From contig JAGFJJ010000007.1 of assembly GCA_024102815.1 (NCBI GenBank), forward strand, positions 1-64,000: 64,000 nucleotides of DNA, written 5' to 3'. Position numbers and translations under genes: made by a program. Within the stretch, counting starts at the first letter, position 1; every line of letters begins with the position of its first letter. Shown here one piece after another: positions 1-7,539 of this stretch. The notes beneath the pieces were generated by a model, which saw nothing but the letters and a program-made list of their open reading frames with translations, did not search any database and was not told where the DNA came from. Source of the stretch: Phycisphaerae bacterium (GTDB lineage: Bacteria; Planctomycetota; Phycisphaerae; UBA1845).

Positions 1-1
1 A

Positions 2-493
2 GGCACAGCGGAGGAGTTGGAGCGGCGTCGCCTGCGAGCCATGACGCTGCTGGACAAAGGAATGCCCGGTGTCGAGGTGGCCGAGGTCCTCGGCGTGACC
101 CCGGGGGCCGTGTCCCAGTGGAAAAAGAAGTACCGGCGTGCCGGGCCGGACGCCTTGAAAGCCAAGCCGAATGTCGGCCCGAAATCCAAGTTGACGGACA
201 GGCAACGCCAGCAACTCGGGCAGCTGCTGCTCCAGGGCGCCCGGACGCACGGCTACCGCACCGAACTATGGACGCTGAAACGCATCGGCGAACTGATCGA
301 GCGGCACTTCGGCGTGACCTACGAGGCCTCCGCGGTGTGGCGTGTACTGCGGCGCATGGGCTGGTCCTGCCAGAAGCCCGAGCGCCGGGCCCGGGAGCGC
401 GACGACGAGGCCATTGCCCAATGGCGGGCGAAGGACTGGCCGCGTATAAAAAAACGCCCGAAGAAGCGGCCGAACCGTGGTATTTCTGGATGA
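2..493 (+). CDS. IS630 transposase, N-terminal DNA-binding part (5' partial, first frame)
   Basis: This frame encodes the DNA-binding half of an IS630 transposase. The frame is open from base 2, and the TTG at 17 is probably not the true start because family members normally have a few residues before the GTAEELERRR segment seen here. The first HTH is around VAEVLGVTPGAVSQWKKKY. A second winged-helix-like part follows (GYRTELWTLKRIGELIERHF, then VWRVLRRMGWSCQKPERRAR). At WPRIKK the frame reaches a run of seven A bases (448-454) and then leaves the family consensus, ending at 493. The continuation expected for the family (KNARRSGRTVVFLDETGF) is in the +1 frame. The coding unit is therefore split, either by recoding or by mutation. 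Confidence 0.8.
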   Translation, partial: GTAEELERRRLRAMTLLDKGMPGVEVAEVLGVTPGAVSQWKKKYRRAGPDALKAKPNVGPKSKLTDRQRQQLGQLLLQGARTHGYRTELWTLKRIGELIERHFGVTYEASAVWRVLRRMGWSCQKPERRARERDDEAIAQWRAKDWPRIKKRPKKRPNRGISG

Positions 494-1004
494 AACCGGC
501 TTCATGTTGCAGCCGGTGGTGCGTCGCACCTGGGCCCCGGAGGGGCAGACGCCCATCCACTACAGCTGGGACCGGCGGGATCGATTGTCGGTCATCTCGG
601 CGATCACGGTCTCGCCGACGCGGCGCCATCTGGGACTCTACTTCGACGTTCACGACCACAACATCGATACGGACACCTTCGAATCGTTCGTACGCTGGCT
701 GCGACATCAGGTTCGCTGCGGAATCGTCCTGGTCGTGGATCGCTGGTCCGTCCATCGATCGGGCGTACGGCGACTCCTGGACCGGTTCGGTTCCAAAGTC
801 CAGGTCGAGTGGCTTCCGCCCTACGCCCCCGAGCTCAACCCGGTGGAACAGGTCTGGTCGCATACGAAGTACGCCGATCTGGCCAACTACATTCCGGACG
901 ATGCCGGCGCCCTGGCCGAGGAAGTCATCGACTCCCTCGACCAAGCCGGCAAGAGCCAGAGTCTGCTGCACTCGTTCTTCCATCACGCGAAACTCAGACT
1001 GTGA
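477..1004 (+). CDS. IS630 transposase, DDE_3 catalytic part (second frame)
   Basis: This frame carries the catalytic RNase-H-fold domain. The acidic triad is visible as Asp in VVFLDETGF, Asp in VLVVDRWSVH, and Glu in the YAPELNPVEQVW segment. The GTG at 477 is the first possible start, but family-like sequence in this frame extends upstream to about 450, just after an in-frame TAA at 447-449. The domain is therefore probably made as a fusion with the preceding frame through slippage on A7, not from its own start. No ribosome binding site of note precedes 477. The two halves together have the usual IS630 length and no other damage is visible, so the element may still be functional. Confidence 0.8.
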   Translation: MVFLDETGFMLQPVVRRTWAPEGQTPIHYSWDRRDRLSVISAITVSPTRRHLGLYFDVHDHNIDTDTFESFVRWLRHQVRCGIVLVVDRWSVHRSGVRRLLDRFGSKVQVEWLPPYAPELNPVEQVWSHTKYADLANYIPDDAGALAEEVIDSLDQAGKSQSLLHSFFHHAKLRL

Positions 1005-1021
1005 GACATTTATTTGTCGAA

Positions 1022-1321
1022 TCAAAGATCAATAGAAAGGGCACGTTTGACAGATGGATGAATTCCGGGGTCGATAAATGAGCCCACATTCGTGTGATCT
1101 CGATCTTCCCGGAATAAATCACAGGGTGTTCTCATTGGGCCTACTGCGAATGCGATCTCCGCCAGGATCCGTGCGGTTTCGCCTGAGCGCCAGGTGTCGT
1201 CGGCGCCCTTATTGTGGGCGCGAATTGTCCCCACGCGCCAAAGCCAAAACGACAACAGGATGAGGCTGGGCAATGGCACCAGGAGGAAGAAGCGTAGTCG
1301 AATCCGCATCTTGTTATCCAT
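1022..1321 (-). CDS. Possible small membrane-anchored protein, perhaps truncated beside the IS
   Basis: I do not recognise this 99-residue reading frame. Starting at the ATG at 1321 it opens with a basic stretch and one good hydrophobic segment (RFFLLVPLPSLILLSFWLW), which looks like a signal anchor. The rest has no recognisable domain. The frame ends at 1022, right beside the presumed right end of the IS630 element. It could therefore be the 5' part of a gene cut by the insertion, with its last residues read from foreign DNA. The ribosome binding site is weak. It may also not be a gene. Confidence 0.3.
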   Translation of the reverse strand: MDNKMRIRLRFFLLVPLPSLILLSFWLWRVGTIRAHNKGADDTWRSGETARILAEIAFAVGPMRTPCDLFREDRDHTNVGSFIDPGIHPSVKRALSIDL

Positions 1322-1432
1322 AACACACTCGAAAGTCGCAATTGCACAGGCCAATATACTCACTTACGCCAACGTGCATCGGTTGGTTCGTCTTCCCATC
1401 ACGTTCCCAAATTGCGGGGAGAATGTAGCATT

Positions 1433-1461
1433 GTAGGGTGCGTCCCCTGACGCACCTCTTG
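1433..1461 (+). repeat. REP palindrome, left copy
   Basis: This is a 29-bp copy beginning GTAGGGTGCGTCCCC and ending CGCACCTCTTG. It contains the hairpin GGTGCGT-CCCCTG-ACGCACC at 1437-1456. It is an exact inverted match to 2099-2127. The GTAG head next to a hairpin is typical of REP sequences recognised by RAYT enzymes. Confidence 0.85.
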
Positions 1462-1516
1462 CTCGATCGTTGCCCGTTTGCGACTGCCTACGGCTGGGTT
1501 AGGATGCTTTATCGTC

Positions 1517-2087
1517 ATGCCAGAATACCGGCGAGCTTTCGTGCCCGGCGGCACGTTTTTCTTCACCGTCGTGACCTACGAGCGGCGGCCGATCCTGACT
1601 TCCGACGATGCCCTGGAGACGTTGCGGCAGGCATTTGATTGGACCCGCGTCATTCGGCCTTTCACCGTCGAAGCCATCGTCATCCTGCCCGACCACCTGC
1701 ATTGCATCTGGACGTTGCCGGCCAACGATGCCGACTTCGCCGTCCGCTGGCGCTCCATCAAGAGCCGGTTTACCCGCAACATTGTATCTAAGATCGACGC
1801 AAGAAGTGAATCGCCAAGTCGGGTGGCCCGCCGCGAACGACCCGTCTGGCAACGTCGATATTGGGAACACAACGTGCGTGACGAGAGGGATTTTCGACGT
1901 CACGTCGAGTACATCCACGCTAACCCGGTCCGCCACGGGTTGGGCCTGCGCGCACGCCTGGCCCCATTCGAGCTTTGGGCGATGGGTGACCGATGGAATG
2001 TTCGAATCCGATTGGTGCTGTTCGTGTGATGGCCGGGCGCTTCCGAAGATCGAAGTCGTCCGTGACATGGATCGGTTCGGAGAATGA
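1517..2087 (+). pseudogene. REP-associated tyrosine transposase (RAYT), frameshifted near C-terminus
   Basis: RAYTs are single-domain HUH/Y1 nucleases that nick REP hairpins. The start is the ATG at 1517 (MPEYRRAFVPGGTFFFTV). The HUH motif is the HLH in VILPDHLHCIWTLP, and the candidate nucleophile is the Tyr in VEYIHANPVRHGL. After HGL the frame should continue with a W-P-x-SSF-x-R-x-V segment. That segment is present, as WPHSSFGRWVTDGMFESDW, but in the next frame from about 1950 onward, ending at 2087. The uninterrupted original frame instead stops at 2029 with an unrelated tail. An indel near 1940-1955 therefore separates the catalytic part, which is intact, from the C-terminal tail. The gene is probably inactive or altered. 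Confidence 0.75.
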
Positions 2088-2098
2088 TGTTGCGAGCA

Positions 2099-2127
2099 CA
2101 AGAGGTGCGTCAGGGGACGCACCCTAC
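2099..2127 (-). repeat. REP palindrome, right copy
   Basis: This 29-bp sequence is the exact reverse complement of 1433-1461, with the same internal 7-bp stem. It begins 11 bases after the end of the restored RAYT frame and ends two bases before the stop end of the nadE gene at 2129. It therefore also forms the immediate 3' flank of nadE. Confidence 0.85.
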
Positions 2128-2128
2128 G

Positions 2129-3784
2129 TCAATATCCCTTCGCGGCAATCGGCATGCGGCGGCCGGTGCCGAAGGCGCGGCTGGTGACCTTCAGTCCCAC
2201 GGCCGATTGTTTGCGCTTGTACTCGTTGCGATCGACCATGCGGCCGATGCGCTCCACAAGCTGCCGATCAAAGCCGGCGGCGACGATTTCGTCCAATGAT
2301 TCCTCGCGCTCCACGAGACGCTCCAGCACGGTGTCGAGCACGTCGTAGGGCGGGAGCGTGTCCTGGTCGGTCTGATCGGCTTTGAGCTCGGCCGAGGGTG
2401 GCTTGGTGATGGTCCGCCGAGGGATGAGGTCCCGACCGGCCGCGCGGTTCATCTCCTCCGCCAGCTTGTACACCATGGTCTTGGGCACATCGCTGATGAC
2501 GGCCAGTCCCCCGCACATATCGCCGTAGAGCGTGCAATATCCCACGGCCAGTTCGCTCTTGTTGCCCGTGGTGAGCAGCAGCCAGTTGAACTTGTTGGAG
2601 AGGGCCATGAGCAGGTTGCCGCGCAGACGGGCCTGCACGTTCTCCTCGGTGACGTCGGATTCGCGCCCGGCGAAGAGCGGGGCGAGGGTGCGCTCCAGGG
2701 ATTGATGGGCTTCCTCGATGGGCAGCACGCGGTAGTCGATGCCGAGGGATTCGCTCAAGCGGCGGGCGTCCTCCAGGCTGTGGTCGCTGCTGTAGCGCGA
2801 GGGCAGCGCCACGCCGTGGACGCGATCGGCGCCGAGTGCTTCCACGGCCAGCGCCGCGGTGACGGCCGAGTCGATCCCGCCGGAGAGGCCCAGGACGACC
2901 TCGCGGAAGCCGCACTTGCTGACGTAGTCGCGAATGCCGAGGACCAGGCCGCGGTGGACGCTGGCGACAGGCTCGGGGTAGGGGCACGCGGACTGCGGCT
3001 GGGGGTGGTCCAGGTCGACGACGCGGAAGTCCTCGACGAACGCGGGGGCGCGGTCGAGCACCCGGCCCTGGGCGTCGAGCACGAGGCTGGCGCCGTCGAA
3101 GAGGAGGTCGTCGTTGCCGCCGACGAGGTTGACGTAGACGAGCGGGAGAGCGTGCTCGCGAACCTGCTCGGAGAAGAGGCGCTCGCGACGGGCCTGCACG
3201 CCGATGCGAAACGGCGAGCCGGAGATGTTCACGAGCAACTGGGCGCCGGCGCGGCGGGTCATCTCGATGGGGTCGAGGCCGTAGACCTTGCGGCCTTCGT
3301 ACTGCTGGTCGTTCCACAGATCCTCGCAGATGGTGAGGCCGACGGCGACGGTCGCACCGGATGGGGTTTTGACGGGGACCACGACGGGTCGGTCGCCGGT
3401 GTCGAAGTAGCGGGCCTCGTCGAATACGTCGTAGGTGGGCAGGAGCATCTTGGCGTAGGTTGCGACAATTTGTCCATCGGCGCAGAGGGCGGCGGCGTTG
3501 CGGATGCCCTTGCCCTCGCCGTTGGGTCCGGGCTGAACGAAGCCGAGGATGGCGGTGATGCCGTGGGTGGCTGCGGCGACCTGTCGCACGCCCTGGACGT
3601 TTTTCTCGACCAGCCCCCGGCGGAGGACGAGGTCCTTGGGCGGGTAGCCGAATGCGGCGAGCTCGGGGAATACGACCAGGGCGGCGCCGGCCTGCTTCGC
3701 CTTTTCGACGCCTGCGATCATCTTGCGGACGTTGCCGTCGATGTCCCCCACGGTGGTGTCAATCTGGGCAACGGCGATTTTCAT
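2129..3784 (-). CDS. nadE: Glutamine-dependent NAD+ synthetase
   Basis: This enzyme makes NAD+ from deamido-NAD+ using ATP and glutamine, the last step of NAD biosynthesis. The 551-residue protein has two domains. The N-terminal nitrilase-fold glutaminase shows the full Glu-Lys-Cys triad: Glu41 in VFPELAAFGY, Lys112 in YAKMLLPTYD and Cys153 in TICEDLW. The C-terminal synthetase carries the ATP-binding P-loop SGGIDS at 301-306. Length is normal for the glutamine-dependent form. The start is the ATG at 3784 (MKIAVAQIDTTVGD), which begins exactly at the conserved first strand. It stands alone, with a REP palindrome directly after its stop codon. Confidence 0.97.
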   Translation of the reverse strand: MKIAVAQIDTTVGDIDGNVRKMIAGVEKAKQAGAALVVFPELAAFGYPPKDLVLRRGLVEKNVQGVRQVAAATHGITAILGFVQPGPNGEGKGIRNAAALCADGQIVATYAKMLLPTYDVFDEARYFDTGDRPVVVPVKTPSGATVAVGLTICEDLWNDQQYEGRKVYGLDPIEMTRRAGAQLLVNISGSPFRIGVQARRERLFSEQVREHALPLVYVNLVGGNDDLLFDGASLVLDAQGRVLDRAPAFVEDFRVVDLDHPQPQSACPYPEPVASVHRGLVLGIRDYVSKCGFREVVLGLSGGIDSAVTAALAVEALGADRVHGVALPSRYSSDHSLEDARRLSESLGIDYRVLPIEEAHQSLERTLAPLFAGRESDVTEENVQARLRGNLLMALSNKFNWLLLTTGNKSELAVGYCTLYGDMCGGLAVISDVPKTMVYKLAEEMNRAAGRDLIPRRTITKPPSAELKADQTDQDTLPPYDVLDTVLERLVEREESLDEIVAAGFDRQLVERIGRMVDRNEYKRKQSAVGLKVTSRAFGTGRRMPIAAKGY

Positions 3785-4766
3785 GGGCGAGCTCGTTCGG
3801 TTCCAGAAACGAACAGGGCATCGGCACGTACGGTAGCGCCCAGCATTGTAGTGGGAATGGACAGAAACCCCAGATGGTGGGTTCCGTGGCTGGCGAGAGC
3901 AGGCGATTCGGGTCGAGCGTCAAGGCGGGAGAAAATGAACGAGGCCAGCGGTGCTCCTCCACGTTCGGGCCGGAGAGAGGAGAATGAGGTGGAAAAGCTT
4001 GGGTACCCGCTGGCCCCGTGTCCGTTGTGGCAACCGTCGCAGCAAGAGCTGCGCTCCTGGCATTCGGGCCGGAGAGAGAAGCGCCAGGAAGCGCCTAAGC
4101 AGCCCCGCAGGCAATTGCCACGCCTGTTAGAACCACCGACGAGCTGATTTGCCGACGCAGAATCACCGGGCGAAACCACCCTGCGGTATCTATCGGCCCA
4201 ATCGATTGCGTCCCCGAGACCAGCCCGTCCGGTCGGTTACGTTTGTTCCCTAAACCAACTGGCATTTCGGGTGCCAATCCGGGACAGTATTCCGGTCGGA
4301 TAAGACCCGGGCGTCTGCCAGCCCCAGCCGCTGGAGTGGTTGGGCAGTAAGCCGGTAGCGAGCGGCCGGCAGGTCGTCGGTGATCCCCCCCGGACGGCCT
4401 GCACATGCGGGTTTGTGCGATCCCGCCCACCGATGCGCCGGTTTCCACAAGTTCCGCCGGGAGATGCTCGGCTTCGGGTGCGGCGGTTTGCCGCAGATTG
4501 AGATCGCAGCGGCGCGGGATGCAGCGCCTGTACCGCGGGCTGTAGTTCTCGGTTCCGAGAGCGTCGTTCTCAACAATGGGTTTTCGTTCGCGCGGAATTC
4601 GCACGTGGCGGGGGCTTTCTTGAGGCAATGTCCGAGAACCGGCCGAGGAGGCGACGGGCGATAACGGTGTGAGTTGACCGGCCGGCCCGTTTCGCGTAAA
4701 CGATTGAAAGTAGTATGCACGTCTCACCCGACTCGGGCTTTGGGTAAAAGAGGAAAGCGGCACGTC
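3785..4766. other. Long region without a supported gene
   Basis: I find no convincing coding region here. The open frames on both strands are Arg/Pro/Ser-rich and resemble no family. The only structure noticed is a 16-bp direct repeat (TTCGGGCCGGAGAGAG) at 3964-3979 and 4063-4078, 99 bp apart. The promoters of nadE (leftward) and of the small membrane protein at 4767 (rightward) should lie here. Confidence 0.5.
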
Positions 4767-5033
4767 ATGCGCTATCTTTTCGGCAAGCTTCCGTTCGACG
4801 GGTCGATCTTCTGGAAGGTGCTCGTTGCTGTCTTCGCCCTGGTCGCTATTGCCTGGTTTCTCGTGCTCCGCTTTACCGAGTACACGATGACCGGGGCCGA
4901 CTACGGCGGTTCGTTCATTTGCAGCATCATTTTCGCCTACTGGGTGCACCTCTGGCTCCTGCCCATGGAGCACGCCGAATACGACGACGAGGACGAGTTC
5001 GGTTCAGAGAGCGACGAAAGACTTAACTCGTAA
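4767..5033 (+). CDS. Small two-helix membrane protein of unknown function
   Basis: I do not recognise this 88-residue protein. It has two clear hydrophobic segments (WKVLVAVFALVAIAWFLVL, then GSFICSIIFAYWVHLWLL) and an acidic C-terminal tail (EYDDEDEFGSESDE). The ATG at 4767 is chosen over an earlier start at 4674 because GAGGAAAG lies about 9 bases upstream and the extra N-terminal residues have no protein-like character. It is convergent with the glycosyltransferase gene at 5068-6528. Confidence 0.6.
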   Translation: MRYLFGKLPFDGSIFWKVLVAVFALVAIAWFLVLRFTEYTMTGADYGGSFICSIIFAYWVHLWLLPMEHAEYDDEDEFGSESDERLNS

Positions 5034-5067
5034 CGGACACCGCGGGGCGATCTGAGGCGGCGTATTC

Positions 5068-6528
5068 TCAGGGTCCGTCCGGGGACGGAACCGGTGCGGG
5101 AAGTTCCCCTCCCGCTGATTCGCCCGTGGGGCGGTCCACGCTTGATCGATGGAGGCTCCGCCGATCCGCGTCAAACATCGCCACAATTAGCAGCATCGGC
5201 AGGAGGGGCACGCGGAAGCGCGGATCGAGCTGGGGAACTGTCCCGGCCAGGAGCGCGCAAGTTACGGCGAGCGGGAAGTACACCGCGGAACCGGACCACC
5301 GTCCGCGCAGCATCTGCACGACGATGACGATGACCAGTATTGCAAACGGGGCGCTCACGGCCGCATAGCGCAGACGACCCGCGGCATTTCCGGTCGCGGG
5401 ACGAATGGCCAGACCCAAGGGAAAGGTCAACAGTTCTCCCGCGCGCGTCAGGTAGCACGTCAGGGTCGACCAGGGATGGGCGAGCAGTTCCTCCCGCCCG
5501 ATGTCCCAAAGCGCGTCGGAGACAACGAAGTCATTCACGCCGGTACGGTTCCCCTGGGCGAGATTGCGCCAGGAGAGCGACTCGAGCGTTTCCTCGGGCA
5601 GGAAACTGAGCCGGCGGCGCAAACGGCGGTCGATTTCCTCCCATGCGGAATGGGGCCGATCGGCGAAGTCCGGGTTGAGGGACGTCTCGATGTACCGGTC
5701 GGCGGATCGCCCCTGCCGCCAGAGCATCACCTCCGTGGCCTTGAAATAGGCCATGACGATGCCGCTTTGGTGCGTCAGCGCAAACTGTCCGGCAACGTGC
5801 AGGTTTCGGGCGCACCAGGCGCCCGGAATCACGGCCGAGGAAAACGCCAGGCCCAGGGCTGCAGGCAGCGCCCAATCCCGGCGATGTCGCCGAACGGAGC
5901 GGCGCAGGTCGATCATCGCTGCCGCCGCGATGCCCATCAGAAGCACCACCGGCAGCAGGAGCGCCAGTGGACGGACCAGGACGGTCGTGCCGCAGAGCAA
6001 TCCAAGGACGATGAAATCAGCAACGCGGCGCGAGCGCAACGCGCGGTCCCACGCCAGCCAGGTCAGAAGCACGAGCGCCGTGAACAGTGTCGTCGCCAGA
6101 AGCCATGTCGAGTAATAGAGACGATACGGGGCGAAGAGGAACAATGTCGTAGCGATCAGGGCGCGGCGCGTTCCCAGATGGCGGCGTGCGATCAGGAGAA
6201 ACAGAGTCACACCTGCGGCTGCGAGCACCTGCTGAACGAGCAGGAGCGCGAGGGGAGAATCACCCACGAGCAGTAGGCACGCGGCCAGGAAGAGGGGATA
6301 GCCGGGTGTGCGCCAGGTGTCGGGGGCGAAGGGCGCGTTCTCGGCTTGGCTGAACGTGCCGTGATGGGCCAAGTTCACCGCCAGCCGGTAATACTCCTTC
6401 GCGTCCAGGGAAGCGAAGGCATAGCCGTCCGGTTTGCCGGTGCGCAAGGTGACGGCGATCAGGACGCAGCCCTGAACGAGCAGGGCGGCGATGGCGATGG
6501 CCAGAGTCGTGCGTCGAGGAAGTGACAT
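5068..6528 (-). CDS. GT-C fold membrane glycosyltransferase (GT39/ArnT-like)
   Basis: This is probably a lipid-phosphosugar-dependent mannosyl/aminoarabinosyl-type transferase acting on the outer face of the cytoplasmic membrane. The 486-residue protein has about ten hydrophobic segments. Its first periplasmic loop carries the acidic motif of the family (LDAKEYYRLA), followed by the TWRTPGYPLFLA segment common to bacterial GT39/ArnT-like proteins. The acceptor cannot be told from sequence. The start is the ATG at 6528 (MSLPRRTTLAIAIAALL). It lies downstream of a second glycosyltransferase gene on the same strand, with a 176-bp gap that holds two REP-like hairpins. Confidence 0.8.
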   Translation of the reverse strand: MSLPRRTTLAIAIAALLVQGCVLIAVTLRTGKPDGYAFASLDAKEYYRLAVNLAHHGTFSQAENAPFAPDTWRTPGYPLFLAACLLLVGDSPLALLLVQQVLAAAGVTLFLLIARRHLGTRRALIATTLFLFAPYRLYYSTWLLATTLFTALVLLTWLAWDRALRSRRVADFIVLGLLCGTTVLVRPLALLLPVVLLMGIAAAAMIDLRRSVRRHRRDWALPAALGLAFSSAVIPGAWCARNLHVAGQFALTHQSGIVMAYFKATEVMLWRQGRSADRYIETSLNPDFADRPHSAWEEIDRRLRRRLSFLPEETLESLSWRNLAQGNRTGVNDFVVSDALWDIGREELLAHPWSTLTCYLTRAGELLTFPLGLAIRPATGNAAGRLRYAAVSAPFAILVIVIVVQMLRGRWSGSAVYFPLAVTCALLAGTVPQLDPRFRVPLLPMLLIVAMFDADRRSLHRSSVDRPTGESAGGELPAPVPSPDGP

Positions 6529-6640
6529 GGCATGACAGTTTAGCGGGGGGCGGGGAGGTACGCATGCTTTCCCGGTGTGCGCGTGGGTTCGCGCCGGGAG
6601 GAGAAGATGGCGGCCGCAGCCCGCCCTACTTGCGTTCCAA

Positions 6641-6696
6641 TCGGTGCATCGAGATGCACCCTACGATCACCCATCGGTGCATGGAGATGCACCCTT
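6641..6696. repeat. Tandem REP-like hairpins
   Basis: Two hairpins lie side by side in the gap between two minus-strand glycosyltransferase genes. The first is GGTGCATC-GA-GATGCACC at 6643-6660, followed by CTACG. The second is GGTGCAT-GGAG-ATGCACC at 6676-6693, followed by CTTT. Read on the minus strand, the first starts CGTAGGGTGCATC, which matches the GTAGGGTGC head of the RAYT-flanking REPs at 1433 and 2127. They look like diverged members of the same REP family. Confidence 0.65.
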
Positions 6697-6704
6697 TGGG
6701 CGAA

Positions 6705-7466
6705 TTACAGCAGCCCGCGTTCGGAGAGCATGCGGAGGTATCCCGGCGCTGGATCGGGGTAGGCTCCGGGCTCCGGCAGATTCCATTTCTCGAACAAGCG
6801 GCGATTGTCCTCGGCGCCGCGATCGAGGTCTCCCAACTTCCGCTCGTCGTGGTGTTCCTCGTGACGGATAAGCGCCCGCCGGCACCCGATGACCCTGAGA
6901 TTCTCTCGGAGCTGAAGGGTCAGCGAGAGGTCGGGATCGAACCCGAAGAAATAGAAGCGCTCGTCGGCAAATCCGATGCGCTCGAGGAGGCTGCGGCGGA
7001 GCAGGCCGAAGTTGGCGTAGGGGTACCCGCGCACATGGCACAGCTCGAAGGACTCTCCTTCGTGCTCGACGCGATCGAGGACGTTGCGCGGGTTGTGCCA
7101 GTTGTGGTAGAAAGCGACCATACCGAGCTCGGGCAGGTCGGGACGCCGAATCATGGTCAGGGCCGCCTCGACCGCGCCCGGCAGCGGCCAGGCGTCGTCG
7201 TTGAGCCACATGACGAACGTTCCCCGCGCCGCTCGAAAGCCCTTGTTAAAGGCCCGCACGGCCCCCTCGCGCTCGGGTTCGAGAATGACCGCCAAGTCGG
7301 GCTGGGCGGCCAGCCAGTCCCGGGTGCCGTCCCGGGAGTCACCATCGACGACAACGATTTCCTTGTCCACCGACACGTTGCCGCGGGTTTGCTCCACGGA
7401 GCGGATGAGGCGATCGCGCCGGTTGCACGTGGGTATAACAATGGAGACAACGGGATCGGCCGACAT
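6705..7466 (-). CDS. Glycosyltransferase family 2
   Basis: This is a GT-A fold transferase of 253 residues, predicted cytoplasmic, that would use a nucleotide-sugar. The opening VVSIVIPTCNRRDRL is the usual GT2 first strand. VVVDGDSRDGTRDW follows, and WLNDDAWPLPGA contains the DxD-type metal site (NDD). The C-terminal half continues with the rhamnosyltransferase-like FGFDPDLSLTLQLRENLRVI. The start is the ATG at 7466 (MSADPVVSIV). Earlier in-frame starts add sequence with no similarity to the fold. It may form a unit with the GT39-like gene downstream, although REP-like hairpins intervene. Confidence 0.88.
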   Translation of the reverse strand: MSADPVVSIVIPTCNRRDRLIRSVEQTRGNVSVDKEIVVVDGDSRDGTRDWLAAQPDLAVILEPEREGAVRAFNKGFRAARGTFVMWLNDDAWPLPGAVEAALTMIRRPDLPELGMVAFYHNWHNPRNVLDRVEHEGESFELCHVRGYPYANFGLLRRSLLERIGFADERFYFFGFDPDLSLTLQLRENLRVIGCRRALIRHEEHHDERKLGDLDRGAEDNRRLFEKWNLPEPGAYPDPAPGYLRMLSERGLL

Positions 7467-7539
7467 GCTCAAATGACCTGCCGTGGTTATAGTAAATGAT
7501 CGGCTTGGTGCATCGCACGACCCGCCGAAGGGACTATTC

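Larger units (their letters stand above)
1..1030 (+). mobile_element. IS630-family insertion sequence, left end outside window
   Basis: A transposase with the IS630/Tc1-mariner layout (N-terminal HTH pair, C-terminal DDE_3 domain) fills nearly this whole stretch. The reading frame is already open at base 2, so the left end lies outside the window. The right end should lie just after the stop codon at 1004, in the more AT-rich stretch to about 1030, but it cannot be fixed without seeing the left terminal inverted repeat. The element sits next to a second mobile unit, the RAYT/REP cassette at 1433-2127. Confidence 0.8.
1433..2127 (+). mobile_element. REP-flanked RAYT cassette (REPtron-like unit)
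   Basis: A Y1/HUH transposase reading frame of the REP-associated type sits between two copies of a 29-bp sequence in perfect inverted orientation (1433-1461 and 2099-2127). Each copy is itself a palindrome, with a 7-bp stem GGTGCGT/ACGCACC around CCCCTG. This is the standard arrangement of a RAYT gene with its cognate REP sequences. The transposase frame is broken near its C-terminus, so the unit may no longer be active. Confidence 0.8.

Noticed and set aside
118-1035. Long 305-codon plus-strand frame over the IS630 element
   Set aside because: It is the third frame of the transposase. Its product is Arg/Ser/Thr-rich and has none of the DDE or HTH motifs, which lie in the other two frames.
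2702-4147. 481-codon plus-strand frame opposite nadE
   Set aside because: It is the antisense of a well-supported NAD+ synthetase; the composition (Gly, Asp, Val, Glu) is what a GC-rich gene gives on the opposite strand.
4180-4660. Possible structured RNA (tmRNA, RNase P or SRP RNA) in the gene-free region
   Set aside because: None of the conserved signature segments of these RNAs could be found; GC-rich pairing alone is not enough.
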